This document shows, piece by piece, positions 15,817-24,884 of a DNA stretch of 64,000 bases. The stretch's first letter is position 1; every line of letters starts with the position of its first letter. The notes under the pieces were generated by a model that saw only the letters and a program-made list of their open reading frames with translations, ran no database searches and was not told where the DNA came from. Source of the DNA: Paracoccaceae bacterium (GTDB lineage Bacteria > Pseudomonadota > Alphaproteobacteria > Rhodobacterales > Rhodobacteraceae); contig JALEGX010000097.1 of assembly GCA_022763485.1 (NCBI GenBank), positions 1-64,000 of the forward strand, given 5' to 3'. A program made the translations under genes and the position numbers.

Positions 15817-18800
15817 ATGGCTAAGAAAATGCTTATCGATGCCACCCACGCGGAAGAAACCCGCGTTGTGGTGGTCGATGGAAACAAGGTCGAGGAATTC
15901 GATTTTGAATCCGAAAACAAACGTCAGCTTGCTGGCAACATCTATCTAGCGAAAGTTACCCGGGTCGAACCCTCGCTTCAGGCGGCATTTGTGGACTATG
16001 GCGGAAATCGCCACGGGTTCCTGGCCTTTTCCGAGATCCATCCGGATTACTACCAGATCCCGGTCGCGGATCGCGAAGCGCTGATGGAAGAAGAGCGCGC
16101 CTATGCAGAAGCGATGCGGGCGCGGGACGACGAAGAAGACAACGCCAAGAGCAAATCCGGAAAGTCGGGCAAGTCCCGCCGCTCCCGTTCTAAGTCCAAA
16201 CCCAAGGAAGAAGCGGCGCCTGTTGTTGAGGCGCCCGAGATTCAGGGCATGGAAACCATCGATCTGTCGGATGATACCGAGACCGATGGCGATGATGTGA
16301 TTGCGGTTCCCGAAGGGACCTCCCCGATCGAGCTGGTCGCGGACACCCCGGTGGAAGAGCCGGTCGAAGCCGCTGGCGACGACGCGCCCGAGGCCGAAGT
16401 TGTTGCCGAAGCCCCTGCGGAAGAGATCGCGGAACCTGTCGACACCGTCGACGGGGCGGATGAGGCCGTTGCCGAAGCCGAAGTTTCGGAAGATGCCGAC
16501 GTCGTTGCTGAGGCCGAGGCCGAACCCGAGGCCGAAACCCCAGAGCAGGAGCCCGAACAGGACTCTGTCGAGGTTGCTGCCGATGAGGCTGCGGAGGCCG
16601 CTTCCGAGGACGCAGCGGATGAAACCGATGAGACCCCGGAGAAGCCCGGTCCCACCACCATCGCGGCCGGGATCGAATCGGATGACCCGGTCATTCGCTC
16701 CGATGATCCCGAGGCTGAAGAGGCCGAAGGCGATGCGGTTGAAGCGGCAGCCGAAGACCCTGAGGCAGCCGAGGCCGAGGTAGAGGACGCTGAGCCCGTC
16801 GCCGAAGAGGTCGCAGTTGAGGCTGCGCCCGAAGAGGCCGTGCAGGCAGATGAAGCGCCGGCAGACGAAACCGTAGCAGAACAGGCTGACGCTGCGCCGG
16901 AAGAGGTTGCTGCGACCGAAGAGGCTGCGGAAGGATCCTCCGAAGCCGAAGCCGAAGCCGAAGCCGAAGCCGAAGCCGAAGCCGAAGCCGAAGCCGAAGC
17001 CGAAGCAGACGACGCTGCGGAGGCGCCTGAAGCTCAGGCGGCTGACGACGCGGTTGTCGAGGCCGAAGTGGTTGAAGCCGACGAAGACTCCGACGATGAG
17101 GAAGAGACCGGGCGCCGCCGCAAGCGCCGCCGGGCCGACGCGTCGTCCAAGGATTCAAACATCGAATCCGTGGCCGATGATGACGACCAGGATGACATCC
17201 GGCCGCCGCGCAAACCGCGTCCGCGCCGCTACAAGATCCAGGAAGTCATCAAGGTCCGCCAGATCCTGCTGGTGCAGGTGGTGAAGGAAGAGCGCGGCAA
17301 CAAGGGCGCGGCTCTGACCACCTATCTGTCGCTTGCCGGTCGCTATTGCGTGCTGATGCCGAACACCGCACGGGGCGGCGGGATTTCCCGCAAGATCACC
17401 AATGCGGCCGACCGCAAGAAGCTCAAGGAAATCGCCTCGGAAATCGACGTGCCGACCGGCGCGGGCCTGATCATCCGGACCGCCGGTGCCAAGCGCACCA
17501 AGGCCGAGATCAAGCGAGACTATGAATACCTGCAGCGCCTGTGGGAGCAGATCCGCGAACTGACGCTGAAATCCATCGCGCCGGCCAAGATCTATGAAGA
17601 AGGCGACCTGATCAAACGCTCGATCCGCGACCTCTACAACCGTGAGATCGACGAGGTGTTTGTCGAAGGCGAACGCGGCTATCGCATCGCCAAGGACTTC
17701 ATGAAGATGATCATGCCGTCCCATGCCAAGAACGTGAAGAAATACGAGGATCCGATGCCTCTCTTCGCGCGCTACCAGGTGGAAAGCTACCTGGGCGGCA
17801 TGTTCAACCCGACGGTGCAGCTGAAATCCGGTGGCTACATCGTGATCGGTGTGACCGAAGCGCTGGTGGCGATCGACGTGAACTCGGGCCGGGCCACCAA
17901 AGAGGGCTCGATCGAGGAAACCGCGCTCAAGACCAACCTGGAGGCCGCCGAAGAAGTGGCGCGCCAGCTGCGTCTGCGTGACCTTGCGGGTCTGATCGTG
18001 ATCGATTTCATCGACATGGACGAGCGCAAGAACAACACCGCCGTTGAAAAGCGCCTGAAGGACAAGCTGAAGACCGACCGCGCCCGCATCCAGGTGGGCC
18101 GTATCTCGGGCTTTGGCCTGCTGGAAATGTCGCGCCAGCGTCTGCGTCCGGGGATGATCGAGGCCACCACGCAGCCTTGCCCGGCTTGCCACGGCACCGG
18201 CCTGATCCGGTCGGACGACAATATGGCGCTGACGATCCTGCGTCAGATCGAAGAGGAAGGCGTGCGTCGTCGCTCGCGCGAGGTTCTGGTGCGCTGCCCG
18301 GTCGGCATCGCCAACTTCCTGATGAACCAGAAACGCGAGCATATCGCGCAGATCGAACAGCGCTATGGCCTGTCGGTCCGTGTCGAAGGCGACCCGCATC
18401 TGGTCAGCCCCGATTTCGCTCTTGAGAAGTTCAAGACCGCAACCCGTATCGTTCCCGCACCCGAAGCGCCCGTTGTGTCGGTCGACACCATGCTGATGGA
18501 TCAGGTCGATGCGGATGTGGAGGCCGAAGAGGAAGAGGCCCCCGCAGTTGAGGCGGCCGAGGATGGTGACGGCAAGCCCAAGCGCAAGCGCCGTCGGCGT
18601 CGCCGTCGCTCTGGCAAGGGCGGCAATGGCCAGCGCGGTGCCGAAGGCGATGCCAACGGCGAGGGCGTAGAGGCCGCTGACGACGCTGATGACGCGTCTC
18701 AGGAGGACAGCGCGGATGAGGGTGACGGGTCGGAAGACGCCGCAGAAAAGCCCAAGCGCAGCCGTTCGCGGTCGCGTCGGTCGCGCTCCAAGTCCAAGGA

Positions 18801-19374
18801 GGATGCAGCTGAGGCCGAGGCAGAGGCGGCGTCCGAAGGCGATGCGCCCGAGGTAGAGGGTGAAGACGCCCCCGAGGCGGATGCGAAGCCCAAGAAGAAG
18901 CCCACGCGGTCCCGCCGCAAGAAGAAGTCCGACGCCCAGCCAGAGGCCGAACAGCCCCAGGACGCAGAGGCCGAGGCGCAGCCCGAAGCGGAGGCCGACA
19001 CAGCGTCGGAAGATGCACCGGCTGAGGAAGCACCCGTTGAGGTCGCTGCCGAAGCGGCAAGCGACGACGCCCCCGCAGCAGAGGCGGACGCCCCGGTAGA
19101 AACCGCGGTCGAAGCAGAAGCGCCAGAGGCAGAGGCCGCCCCGGTTGAGGCAGACGCCGAAGCGGCTCCGGTCGAGGATGCGGCAGAAACTTCCGAAGCC
19201 GAGCCGCAGGAGGCCGCTGCGGACGCGGAAGCCGAGGTCGCGGTGGAAGAGCCCGCCGAAGCCGAAGAGGCGCCGCAGGAGGCCGAACTGGTTGCCGCCG
19301 TCGCAGAGCCTGCGCCGGAACCGGCCAGCCCACCCAAGCCCAAGCGGCGCGGCTGGTGGTCGCTGGGCAAGTGA
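15817..19374 (+). CDS. rne: Ribonuclease E with giant acidic insertion
   Basis: This 1185-residue endoribonuclease is the core of the RNA degradosome and processes mRNA, rRNA and tRNA precursors. The start MAKKMLIDATHAEETRV, preceded by AAGGA, is typical. The S1 RNA-binding fold opens at about 35-85 (AAFVDYGGNRHGFLAFSEI). It is then interrupted by roughly 360 residues rich in Glu, Ala and Asp and resumes near 469 (KIQEVIKVRQILLVQVV, then KEERGNKGAALTTYLSLAG). The RNase H-like and DNase I-like catalytic parts follow, with the zinc-link CPACHGTG. The C-terminal third alternates basic (RRRRRRSGKGG) and acidic blocks and is probably disordered, serving as degradosome scaffold. Length exceeds that of most relatives because of both low-complexity regions. 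Confidence 0.95.
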   Translation: MAKKMLIDATHAEETRVVVVDGNKVEEFDFESENKRQLAGNIYLAKVTRVEPSLQAAFVDYGGNRHGFLAFSEIHPDYYQIPVADREALMEEERAYAEAMRARDDEEDNAKSKSGKSGKSRRSRSKSKPKEEAAPVVEAPEIQGMETIDLSDDTETDGDDVIAVPEGTSPIELVADTPVEEPVEAAGDDAPEAEVVAEAPAEEIAEPVDTVDGADEAVAEAEVSEDADVVAEAEAEPEAETPEQEPEQDSVEVAADEAAEAASEDAADETDETPEKPGPTTIAAGIESDDPVIRSDDPEAEEAEGDAVEAAAEDPEAAEAEVEDAEPVAEEVAVEAAPEEAVQADEAPADETVAEQADAAPEEVAATEEAAEGSSEAEAEAEAEAEAEAEAEAEAEADDAAEAPEAQAADDAVVEAEVVEADEDSDDEEETGRRRKRRRADASSKDSNIESVADDDDQDDIRPPRKPRPRRYKIQEVIKVRQILLVQVVKEERGNKGAALTTYLSLAGRYCVLMPNTARGGGISRKITNAADRKKLKEIASEIDVPTGAGLIIRTAGAKRTKAEIKRDYEYLQRLWEQIRELTLKSIAPAKIYEEGDLIKRSIRDLYNREIDEVFVEGERGYRIAKDFMKMIMPSHAKNVKKYEDPMPLFARYQVESYLGGMFNPTVQLKSGGYIVIGVTEALVAIDVNSGRATKEGSIEETALKTNLEAAEEVARQLRLRDLAGLIVIDFIDMDERKNNTAVEKRLKDKLKTDRARIQVGRISGFGLLEMSRQRLRPGMIEATTQPCPACHGTGLIRSDDNMALTILRQIEEEGVRRRSREVLVRCPVGIANFLMNQKREHIAQIEQRYGLSVRVEGDPHLVSPDFALEKFKTATRIVPAPEAPVVSVDTMLMDQVDADVEAEEEEAPAVEAAEDGDGKPKRKRRRRRRRSGKGGNGQRGAEGDANGEGVEAADDADDASQEDSADEGDGSEDAAEKPKRSRSRSRRSRSKSKEDAAEAEAEAASEGDAPEVEGEDAPEADAKPKKKPTRSRRKKKSDAQPEAEQPQDAEAEAQPEAEADTASEDAPAEEAPVEVAAEAASDDAPAAEADAPVETAVEAEAPEAEAAPVEADAEAAPVEDAAETSEAEPQEAAADAEAEVAVEEPAEAEEAPQEAELVAAVAEPAPEPASPPKPKRRGWWSLGK
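16945..17004 (+). repeat. Ten tandem copies of GCCGAA inside rne
   Basis: The hexamer GCCGAA is repeated ten times without error and encodes (Ala-Glu)10 within the S1 insertion of RNase E. The flanks hold degenerate copies. A pure in-frame hexamer repeat is prone to slippage and could vary between strains without breaking the frame. Confidence 0.9.
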
Positions 19375-19380
19375 TGAAAG

Positions 19381-19414
19381 AGGGCGGTTCGATCAGAGCC
19401 GCCCTTTCTCTTTC
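19381..19414 (+). terminator. Terminator of rne
   Basis: AGGGCGG (19381-19387) pairs with CCGCCCT (19399-19405), extended by TC/GA inside, and is followed by TTCTCTTT. Confidence 0.75.
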
Positions 19415-19459
19415 CGGCAGCACGACCGGGTGCGGATAATTTCCAAGGAGGGCGCGGGC

Positions 19460-19999
19460 ATGGAGTTCGCAAGCGGTTTCATCGGACGACAGGCGGACAT
19501 TGCTGCGCTGTTCCAGCGGACCTTCGGGGCGTCCGAGGGCCCGGAAGAGGGCAAGGTGATCGGCGCGCTGGTGACAGCTCTGATGGCGGCCGCGCCTGCG
19601 GATGCCCCGCTTGTGTTTACCGCTCATGAGGGGGCGGACCTGCTGGGCGGGATCATGTTCACGCGGTTGGCCTATGATCAGGACCCGCGCCGCGTGTTTC
19701 TGCTGTCACCGGTGGCGGTGGCGCCCGAAGCGCAGCAGCAGGGCGTCGGGCAGGCGCTGATCCGGCATGGGTTGGAGCAGCTCCGCGCAGACGGGGCGGA
19801 TCTGGTGATCACCTATGGGGATCCGAACTATTACGCCCGCGTGGGCTTCCAGCAGATCCCGGAAACGGTGGCCCCTGCGCCGCAGCGGCTGAGCATGCCG
19901 CAGGGTTGGCAGCTCTGCCCCTTGTCCGGCCAAGAGGTGGAACCGCTGAAGGGCAACAGCCGCTGCGCCCCGGCCTTCGACGATCCGGCGCTCTGGTAA
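19460..19999 (+). CDS. GNAT-family N-acetyltransferase
   Basis: This 179-residue acetyltransferase has the acetyl-CoA binding motif near residues 94-104 (PEAQQQGVGQALIRHG, the Q/RxxGxG/A type) followed by the YARVGF strand common in YhbS-like enzymes. The substrate is unknown. AAGGAGGG precedes the ATG at 19460. It lies in its own transcription unit after the rne terminator and converges on tusA with only 6 bp between the genes. Confidence 0.85.
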   Translation: MEFASGFIGRQADIAALFQRTFGASEGPEEGKVIGALVTALMAAAPADAPLVFTAHEGADLLGGIMFTRLAYDQDPRRVFLLSPVAVAPEAQQQGVGQALIRHGLEQLRADGADLVITYGDPNYYARVGFQQIPETVAPAPQRLSMPQGWQLCPLSGQEVEPLKGNSRCAPAFDDPALW

Positions 20000-20005
20000 G
20001 CCGGG

Positions 20006-20236
20006 TCAGGACTTGCGGATCAGATAGATCTGATGACCGTCCGCTTCGCTTTGTCCGATCAGGCTGTGCCCGGATTCGTTACAGAAGTGCGGCACATCAA
20101 TCACCGCCGCGGGATCATCGGCCAGAAGCTGCAGAACCTGGCCTTGTGCCAGGGATTTCAATCGCTTGCGCGCCTTGAGCACGGGCAGGGGGCACAACAG
20201 GCCCAACGCATCTACGGTATCGTTGATTTCGGTCAT
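20006..20236 (-). CDS. TusA-family sulfur carrier
   Basis: This 76-residue protein of the TusA/SirA fold has the conserved LGLLCPLPVLKARKRL segment, in which the cysteine carries persulfide sulfur. In E. coli TusA passes sulfur to tRNA modification and molybdenum cofactor synthesis. Paralogs serve other sulfur transfers, so the exact role is open. A start three codons further upstream (20245) is possible. It is divergent from ccdA, 93 bp apart, a pairing that suggests linked thiol or sulfur chemistry. Confidence 0.85.
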   Translation of the reverse strand: MTEINDTVDALGLLCPLPVLKARKRLKSLAQGQVLQLLADDPAAVIDVPHFCNESGHSLIGQSEADGHQIYLIRKS

Positions 20237-20329
20237 GGCCTGCACATAGGCCGGATGTCACAACCTGTCCACAATGATGTGACCACGCTGGCTCGTGACC
20301 TTTGCGAAAAGAGGGGGTAAGGGGAAAAC

Positions 20330-21082
20330 ATGTTTGGCATCGAGATCATAGATGCGGGCCTGTTGCCCGCCATGTTTGTGGCGCTGATCGGCGGTCTGAT
20401 CAGCTTCCTGTCCCCCTGCGTGCTGCCCATCGTACCGCCTTATCTGGCCTATATGAGCGGTGTCAGCATTGGTGAAATCCAGGGGACCGCAGCGGCGCGG
20501 CGCAAGGCGACGCTGGCGGCCCTGTTCTTTGTTCTGGGCCTCAGCACCGTTTTCCTGCTGCTGGGGTTCACCGCGTCGGCCTTTGGCGCCTTTGTCCTGA
20601 AAAATCAGGAGCTTTTTGCGCAGGTCTCCGGCGTGGTCGTGATTGTCTTCGGCCTGCACTTCCTGTCGGTCTTCCGCATCCCGATTCTGGACCGTGAGGC
20701 CCGGATCGAGGCCGGGGACAACGGGGGCTCGGCCGCAGGCGCCTATGTGCTGGGGCTGGCCTTTGCCTTTGGCTGGACGCCCTGCATTGGTCCCCAGCTG
20801 GGCGCAATCCTGTCGCTGGCCGCGTCCGAAGCGTCAGTGGCGCGGGGCACCGTTCTGCTCGGTGTCTATGCCATCGGGCTGGGGGTTCCCTTCCTGTTGG
20901 CGGCGATCTTCCTCAACCGGTCGATGACCGTGATGAACAAGCTCAAGCGCCATATGGGCCTGATCGAAAAGATCATGGGCGGGCTGCTGCTGTTCGTCGG
21001 CATCATGCTGGTCACCGGGCTGTTCACCAGCTTCTCCTGGTGGCTGCTGGAAACCTTCCCGGCGCTGGCCAATCTGGGCTGA
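20330..21082 (+). CDS. ccdA: Cytochrome c biogenesis protein CcdA
   Basis: This 250-residue membrane protein has six predicted helices. It carries electrons from cytoplasmic thioredoxin across the inner membrane to periplasmic thiol proteins for cytochrome c maturation. The two conserved cysteines lie in FLSPCVLPIVPPYLAYMSG and FGWTPCIGPQLGAIL. AAGGGGA precedes the ATG at 20330. No thioredoxin partner follows. Confidence 0.93.
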   Translation: MFGIEIIDAGLLPAMFVALIGGLISFLSPCVLPIVPPYLAYMSGVSIGEIQGTAAARRKATLAALFFVLGLSTVFLLLGFTASAFGAFVLKNQELFAQVSGVVVIVFGLHFLSVFRIPILDREARIEAGDNGGSAAGAYVLGLAFAFGWTPCIGPQLGAILSLAASEASVARGTVLLGVYAIGLGVPFLLAAIFLNRSMTVMNKLKRHMGLIEKIMGGLLLFVGIMLVTGLFTSFSWWLLETFPALANLG

Positions 21083-21163
21083 TCGCCGCCGAAAACGTCC
21101 CCTTCGGGTCTTACTCTTGCCCAATTGCCACGCTAGTCTGGCGGCAAGGCAAGAGAGATCCGA

Positions 21164-22426
21164 ATGGGCCAGACGCAGCAGTCAGATCAGCAGACAACCT
21201 ATCGCCGGCGGGTGTTCTACATTCCCGGCTATGACCCCATTCACCCCCGCCGTTACCGTGAGCTGTATCGCAAGGAATCCGCGCTTCAGGCGGGGATTTC
21301 GGGGTATGACATCTCTCTGAAACCCAAACGGACCAAGGGTCTCTATGGCTGGCATGTGGACGCCCGGATGGACGGGCGGGACGTGGCCTCGGATGTTGAG
21401 GTGCTGGTGTGGTCGGATATCGTGCGCGATTCCATGTCGAACACCATTGCCGCGACCTATGTGCAGCTGATGCGCACGGCCTGGACCTATATCGCCACCG
21501 GCGCGCTGGGGCGGCTGATGAAGCTGCGCAAGGGCCCGGTGATTGCCGCGCTCTATCCGGTGGGCATGTTGCTGCTGCAATTGGTGCTGGCGCTGCTGCT
21601 GATGTGGGGTGTGGCCCATGCGGTCGGGCTGGTGGCGCAGGCGGCGCTGCCGGAGGGGGCGCTGCGCAGCGGGCTGGGCCTGATCGGCTGGGCGGCGGGT
21701 CTGGCGGCGGGCTATGGCCTGCTGAACTGGTTCCGCTCCAAGGATGGCAAGTTCTTTGCCTATTACCTGATGCATGACTACGCCTATTCAGCGGCCTCAC
21801 GCGGTGCTAACCCGCCCGAGCTGGAAGCGCGCATTGCAGAGTTCACCGCTCTGATCCGGCAGGCGCTGGAGGCCAATGATTGTGAAGAGGTGCTGATCGT
21901 CGGCCATTCCTCAGGCGCCCATGTCGGGGTCAGCGTTCTGGCCGATCTCATCCGCGCTGGACTGCCCGGGAAGCGGCCCGCGCTGGGTTTTCTGTCCTTG
22001 GGACAGGTGGTGCCGATGGTGTCCTTCCTGCCTGATGCGCATCGGTTGCGCGCCGATCTGCACTATCTGGCGGCGCGCGATGAACTGTGTTGGGTGGACG
22101 TATCCGCGCCCGGCGATGGCTGCGCCTTTGCCCTGTGCGATCCGGTCACCGTCAGCGGCGTAGCGCCGGATAACAAGCGCTGGCCATTGGTTTTTTCGGC
22201 GGCCTTCACGCAGACCTTGAGTCCCGCACGCTGGAAAGAGTTGAGGTGGCGCTTTTTTCGCCTTCATTTCCAGTACTTGTGCGCCTTTGATCAGGTGGCG
22301 GATTATGATTATTTCCGCATCACCGCCGGACCCTTCCCGCTGGCCGAGCGCTACAGGGACCGGCAGCCGTCCAAATCCCGCATTGATCATGCGGTGTCGA
22401 AATTCACGTCCATGGTGTCCGCATGA
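21164..22426 (+). CDS. Membrane-anchored alpha/beta hydrolase-like protein, function unknown
   Basis: This 420-residue protein opens with RRVFYIPGYDPIHPRRYREL, a lipase/esterase-like first strand and oxyanion region. Two or three hydrophobic helices follow at about residues 125-190. After about 205 comes a hydrolase core with the nucleophile elbow VGHSSGAHV (serine near 250). The catalytic acid and histidine cannot be fixed confidently. It may act on lipids at the inner membrane. Its stop overlaps the P450 start (ATGA), so the two are translationally coupled. AGAGAG precedes the ATG at 21164. Confidence 0.7.
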   Translation: MGQTQQSDQQTTYRRRVFYIPGYDPIHPRRYRELYRKESALQAGISGYDISLKPKRTKGLYGWHVDARMDGRDVASDVEVLVWSDIVRDSMSNTIAATYVQLMRTAWTYIATGALGRLMKLRKGPVIAALYPVGMLLLQLVLALLLMWGVAHAVGLVAQAALPEGALRSGLGLIGWAAGLAAGYGLLNWFRSKDGKFFAYYLMHDYAYSAASRGANPPELEARIAEFTALIRQALEANDCEEVLIVGHSSGAHVGVSVLADLIRAGLPGKRPALGFLSLGQVVPMVSFLPDAHRLRADLHYLAARDELCWVDVSAPGDGCAFALCDPVTVSGVAPDNKRWPLVFSAAFTQTLSPARWKELRWRFFRLHFQYLCAFDQVADYDYFRITAGPFPLAERYRDRQPSKSRIDHAVSKFTSMVSA

Positions 22427-23778
22427 TACCGCCCAAACCACCCGCGCGCGCTGACCGGGTTTCGCTGCTGCGCTATGCGCGGCTGTTCCGTGAGGACATC
22501 CTGTCGGCGCAACCCGCGCGCCTTTATCGGGCCTGGATGGCCGAGTTCCGAACGCCGTTCTTCCGCTCTTTCATGGTCAACCAGCCGGATCTGGTGCAGC
22601 AGGTGCTGAAGGAGCGCCCGGATGACTTCCCGAAGTCGGGCCGCATCAGCGAAGGCCTGCGGCCGCTGCTGGGCGAGTCGGTCTTTCTGACCAATGGGGA
22701 GACCTGGAAACGTCAGCGCCGCATCATTGATCCCGCCTTTGAAGGGGGGCGCCTGAAAGACACCTTCCCGGCGATGTGGGAAGCCTCCGCGGCGATGGTG
22801 GAGCGTCTGAAGACGCGGCTGGACGCCCCGATCGAGATTGAAGCCGAGACCTCGCACGCGGCAGCGGATGTGATCTTTCGGACGCTGTTTTCCATCCCCA
22901 TCGAACATGAGGTTGCGGGCAAGGTCTTTACCCGCTTCCGGGATTACCAGCGCAGCCAGCCCTTGCTGAACCTGGCCGCCTTCATTCCGTTGCCGCGCTG
23001 GATGCCGCGGTTCTTTCGCAAGGACACCACCCAGAATGCCGCCGAAATTCGCGGGCTGATCACCCAGCTGACCGAACAGCGGATGGCCGAGATCAGGGCG
23101 GGAACCGCGCCGGATGACCTGGCCACCAAGATCATGACCACCCGCGACCCGCAGACGGGTGAGATCTTTGAAACCGAGGAGATGGTCGATCAGGTGGCGA
23201 TCTTCTTTCTGGCGGGGCATGAAACCAGCGCTTCGGCCCTGGCCTGGACGCTGTACCTGATGGCGATCTTCCCCGACTGGCAGGACCGGGTCGCCGCCGA
23301 GGCCGAAGAGGTGCTGTCGGCGCGCAGCGATTTCGGACTGGTGTCCAAGCTGCGCACCAGCCGCGATGTCTTTCGCGAGGCGCTGCGTCTCTATCCACCG
23401 GTGCCGATGATGGTGCGCCAAGCGACCTGTCCCGAACACTTCCGGGACCGCGATGTGCCGAAAGGGTCGCAGATCGTGCTCAGCCCGTGGCATCTGCATC
23501 GGCATGAGCGTTTGTGGGACAAGCCGGATGAGTTTGACCCCACCCGCTGGGGGACGGAAAACGGCAAGACCTGCCAGCGCGAGGCCTATATTCCGTTCTC
23601 TGCCGGGTCGCGGGTCTGCACCGGTGCGGGGTTTGCCATGGTCGAAGGGCCGCTCATCCTGTCGATGCTGTTGCGGTCCTACCGCATTGAACCCGTATCC
23701 GGGCGCACACCGCGCCCAGTGGCCCATCTGACCGTGCGGTCACGCGACGGGATCTGGCTGACATTGACCAAACGCTGA
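22423..23778 (+). CDS. Cytochrome P450
   Basis: This 451-residue soluble P450 has the I-helix oxygen-activation motif AGHETSAS near 267, the K-helix ExxR in FREALRLYPP, and the heme cysteine in FSAGSRVCTGAGFA near 397. It resembles the class with long-chain lipid or fatty-acid substrates more than camphor-type enzymes, but the substrate is not readable. The ATG overlaps the stop of the membrane hydrolase gene, pointing to a two-step pathway on one lipid-like molecule. No ferredoxin gene is adjacent. Confidence 0.92.
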   Translation: MIPPKPPARADRVSLLRYARLFREDILSAQPARLYRAWMAEFRTPFFRSFMVNQPDLVQQVLKERPDDFPKSGRISEGLRPLLGESVFLTNGETWKRQRRIIDPAFEGGRLKDTFPAMWEASAAMVERLKTRLDAPIEIEAETSHAAADVIFRTLFSIPIEHEVAGKVFTRFRDYQRSQPLLNLAAFIPLPRWMPRFFRKDTTQNAAEIRGLITQLTEQRMAEIRAGTAPDDLATKIMTTRDPQTGEIFETEEMVDQVAIFFLAGHETSASALAWTLYLMAIFPDWQDRVAAEAEEVLSARSDFGLVSKLRTSRDVFREALRLYPPVPMMVRQATCPEHFRDRDVPKGSQIVLSPWHLHRHERLWDKPDEFDPTRWGTENGKTCQREAYIPFSAGSRVCTGAGFAMVEGPLILSMLLRSYRIEPVSGRTPRPVAHLTVRSRDGIWLTLTKR

Positions 23779-23781
23779 GCG

Positions 23782-24735
23782 TCAGGCGGAACAGCTGGCC
23801 CCGCCCAAAACGCAGAACTTGGCGCAATGGGGGTGGTTCAGATGCACGTCGCGTTCGGCCTCTTCCAGCGAATGCCCCATTTCGAACTCTTCCGAATAGG
23901 GCAGCAGGGTACAGGCGATCACGCTGGGCCGCTCGGCGCCGCGCCGCTTGACCACCATCCGCGACGACGCGCACATGACGCTGTCGGGGGTCTTGTTCAG
24001 GATGCCCCAGCAGGAGGTGGTGATTTCCGGCACTTCCACCGTTTCGTCCATTTCCGGAAACAACACGGTTTCGCCGGGGTTTGCGGCGTCGATGTCAAAT
24101 CCGTTTTCGCGGAACAGCGCGGCATAGCCCGCGCGGCTGTCTGCATCGGTTTCGCCCCACAGGCTGCGCCCGGCGACGGCCATGCGGAACCCGTTGTCCC
24201 GCAGCCAGCGCATCCCCTCCAGCGTGATCTCGAAAGAGCCCTCGCCGCGCTCGATGTCGTGCAGGTCCGGTTTGAAATGGTCGACAGAAATCCGCAGCGT
24301 CAGCTTGTCGCCAAAGCGCTCTTGCAGCTCCAGCAGGCCGGCCTTGATGGATTTACGCATCATCGGACGCATGGCATTGGTCAGGATCAGCACGTCATAC
24401 CCGCGTTCCAGCGCTGCGCGGGCCATGGCGATCATGTCGGGGTTCATGAAGGGCTCACCTCCGGTAAAGCCGATCTCGCGCACCTGCCAGTTCCGGGTTT
24501 CCAGCTGATCCAGATAGTCGCGCAGCTCTGCTTCGGTGAAATAGACCAGCGCGTCATTGGTGGGCGAACTCAGAATATAGCAGTTGGCGCATTCGATATT
24601 GCACAGCGTGCCGGTGTTGATCCAAAGCGTTTCGGGCTTGGTTAACGGCACGCTTGCACGGGTTTGCCCATCCGCTGTCACGAAAATGTCCTGAAACTTT
24701 CCGATATTGGCGGTTCTAGGCGCTTGATCTTCCAT
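23782..24735 (-). CDS. Radical SAM protein, substrate unknown
   Basis: This 317-residue enzyme has Cys45, Cys49 and Cys52 (CNIECANC) for the SAM-binding cluster and GFTGGEPFMNP for SAM contact. At the C-terminus HPHCAKFCVLGGASCSA and earlier TSCWGIL and MCASS provide additional cysteines that could hold an auxiliary Fe-S cluster. No precursor peptide gene is visible nearby. It converges on the P450 gene with only 3 bp between them and is divergent from zwf (149 bp). A function in cofactor or peptide modification is possible but unproven. Confidence 0.82.
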   Translation of the reverse strand: MEDQAPRTANIGKFQDIFVTADGQTRASVPLTKPETLWINTGTLCNIECANCYILSSPTNDALVYFTEAELRDYLDQLETRNWQVREIGFTGGEPFMNPDMIAMARAALERGYDVLILTNAMRPMMRKSIKAGLLELQERFGDKLTLRISVDHFKPDLHDIERGEGSFEITLEGMRWLRDNGFRMAVAGRSLWGETDADSRAGYAALFRENGFDIDAANPGETVLFPEMDETVEVPEITTSCWGILNKTPDSVMCASSRMVVKRRGAERPSVIACTLLPYSEEFEMGHSLEEAERDVHLNHPHCAKFCVLGGASCSA

Positions 24736-24884
24736 GTGTAATGTCCCGTCACATTCGCTTTAATTGATCTAGCCTATTGCAGGAGAAAAGATAAAGTCGC
24801 CGGGGGGCCGCTGACGCAGTTTTGATCTGACGTTTGTGGAAGCATGGGGCAAGACGTGAAGTCAAGAATGCGCTAGGACAGGGT

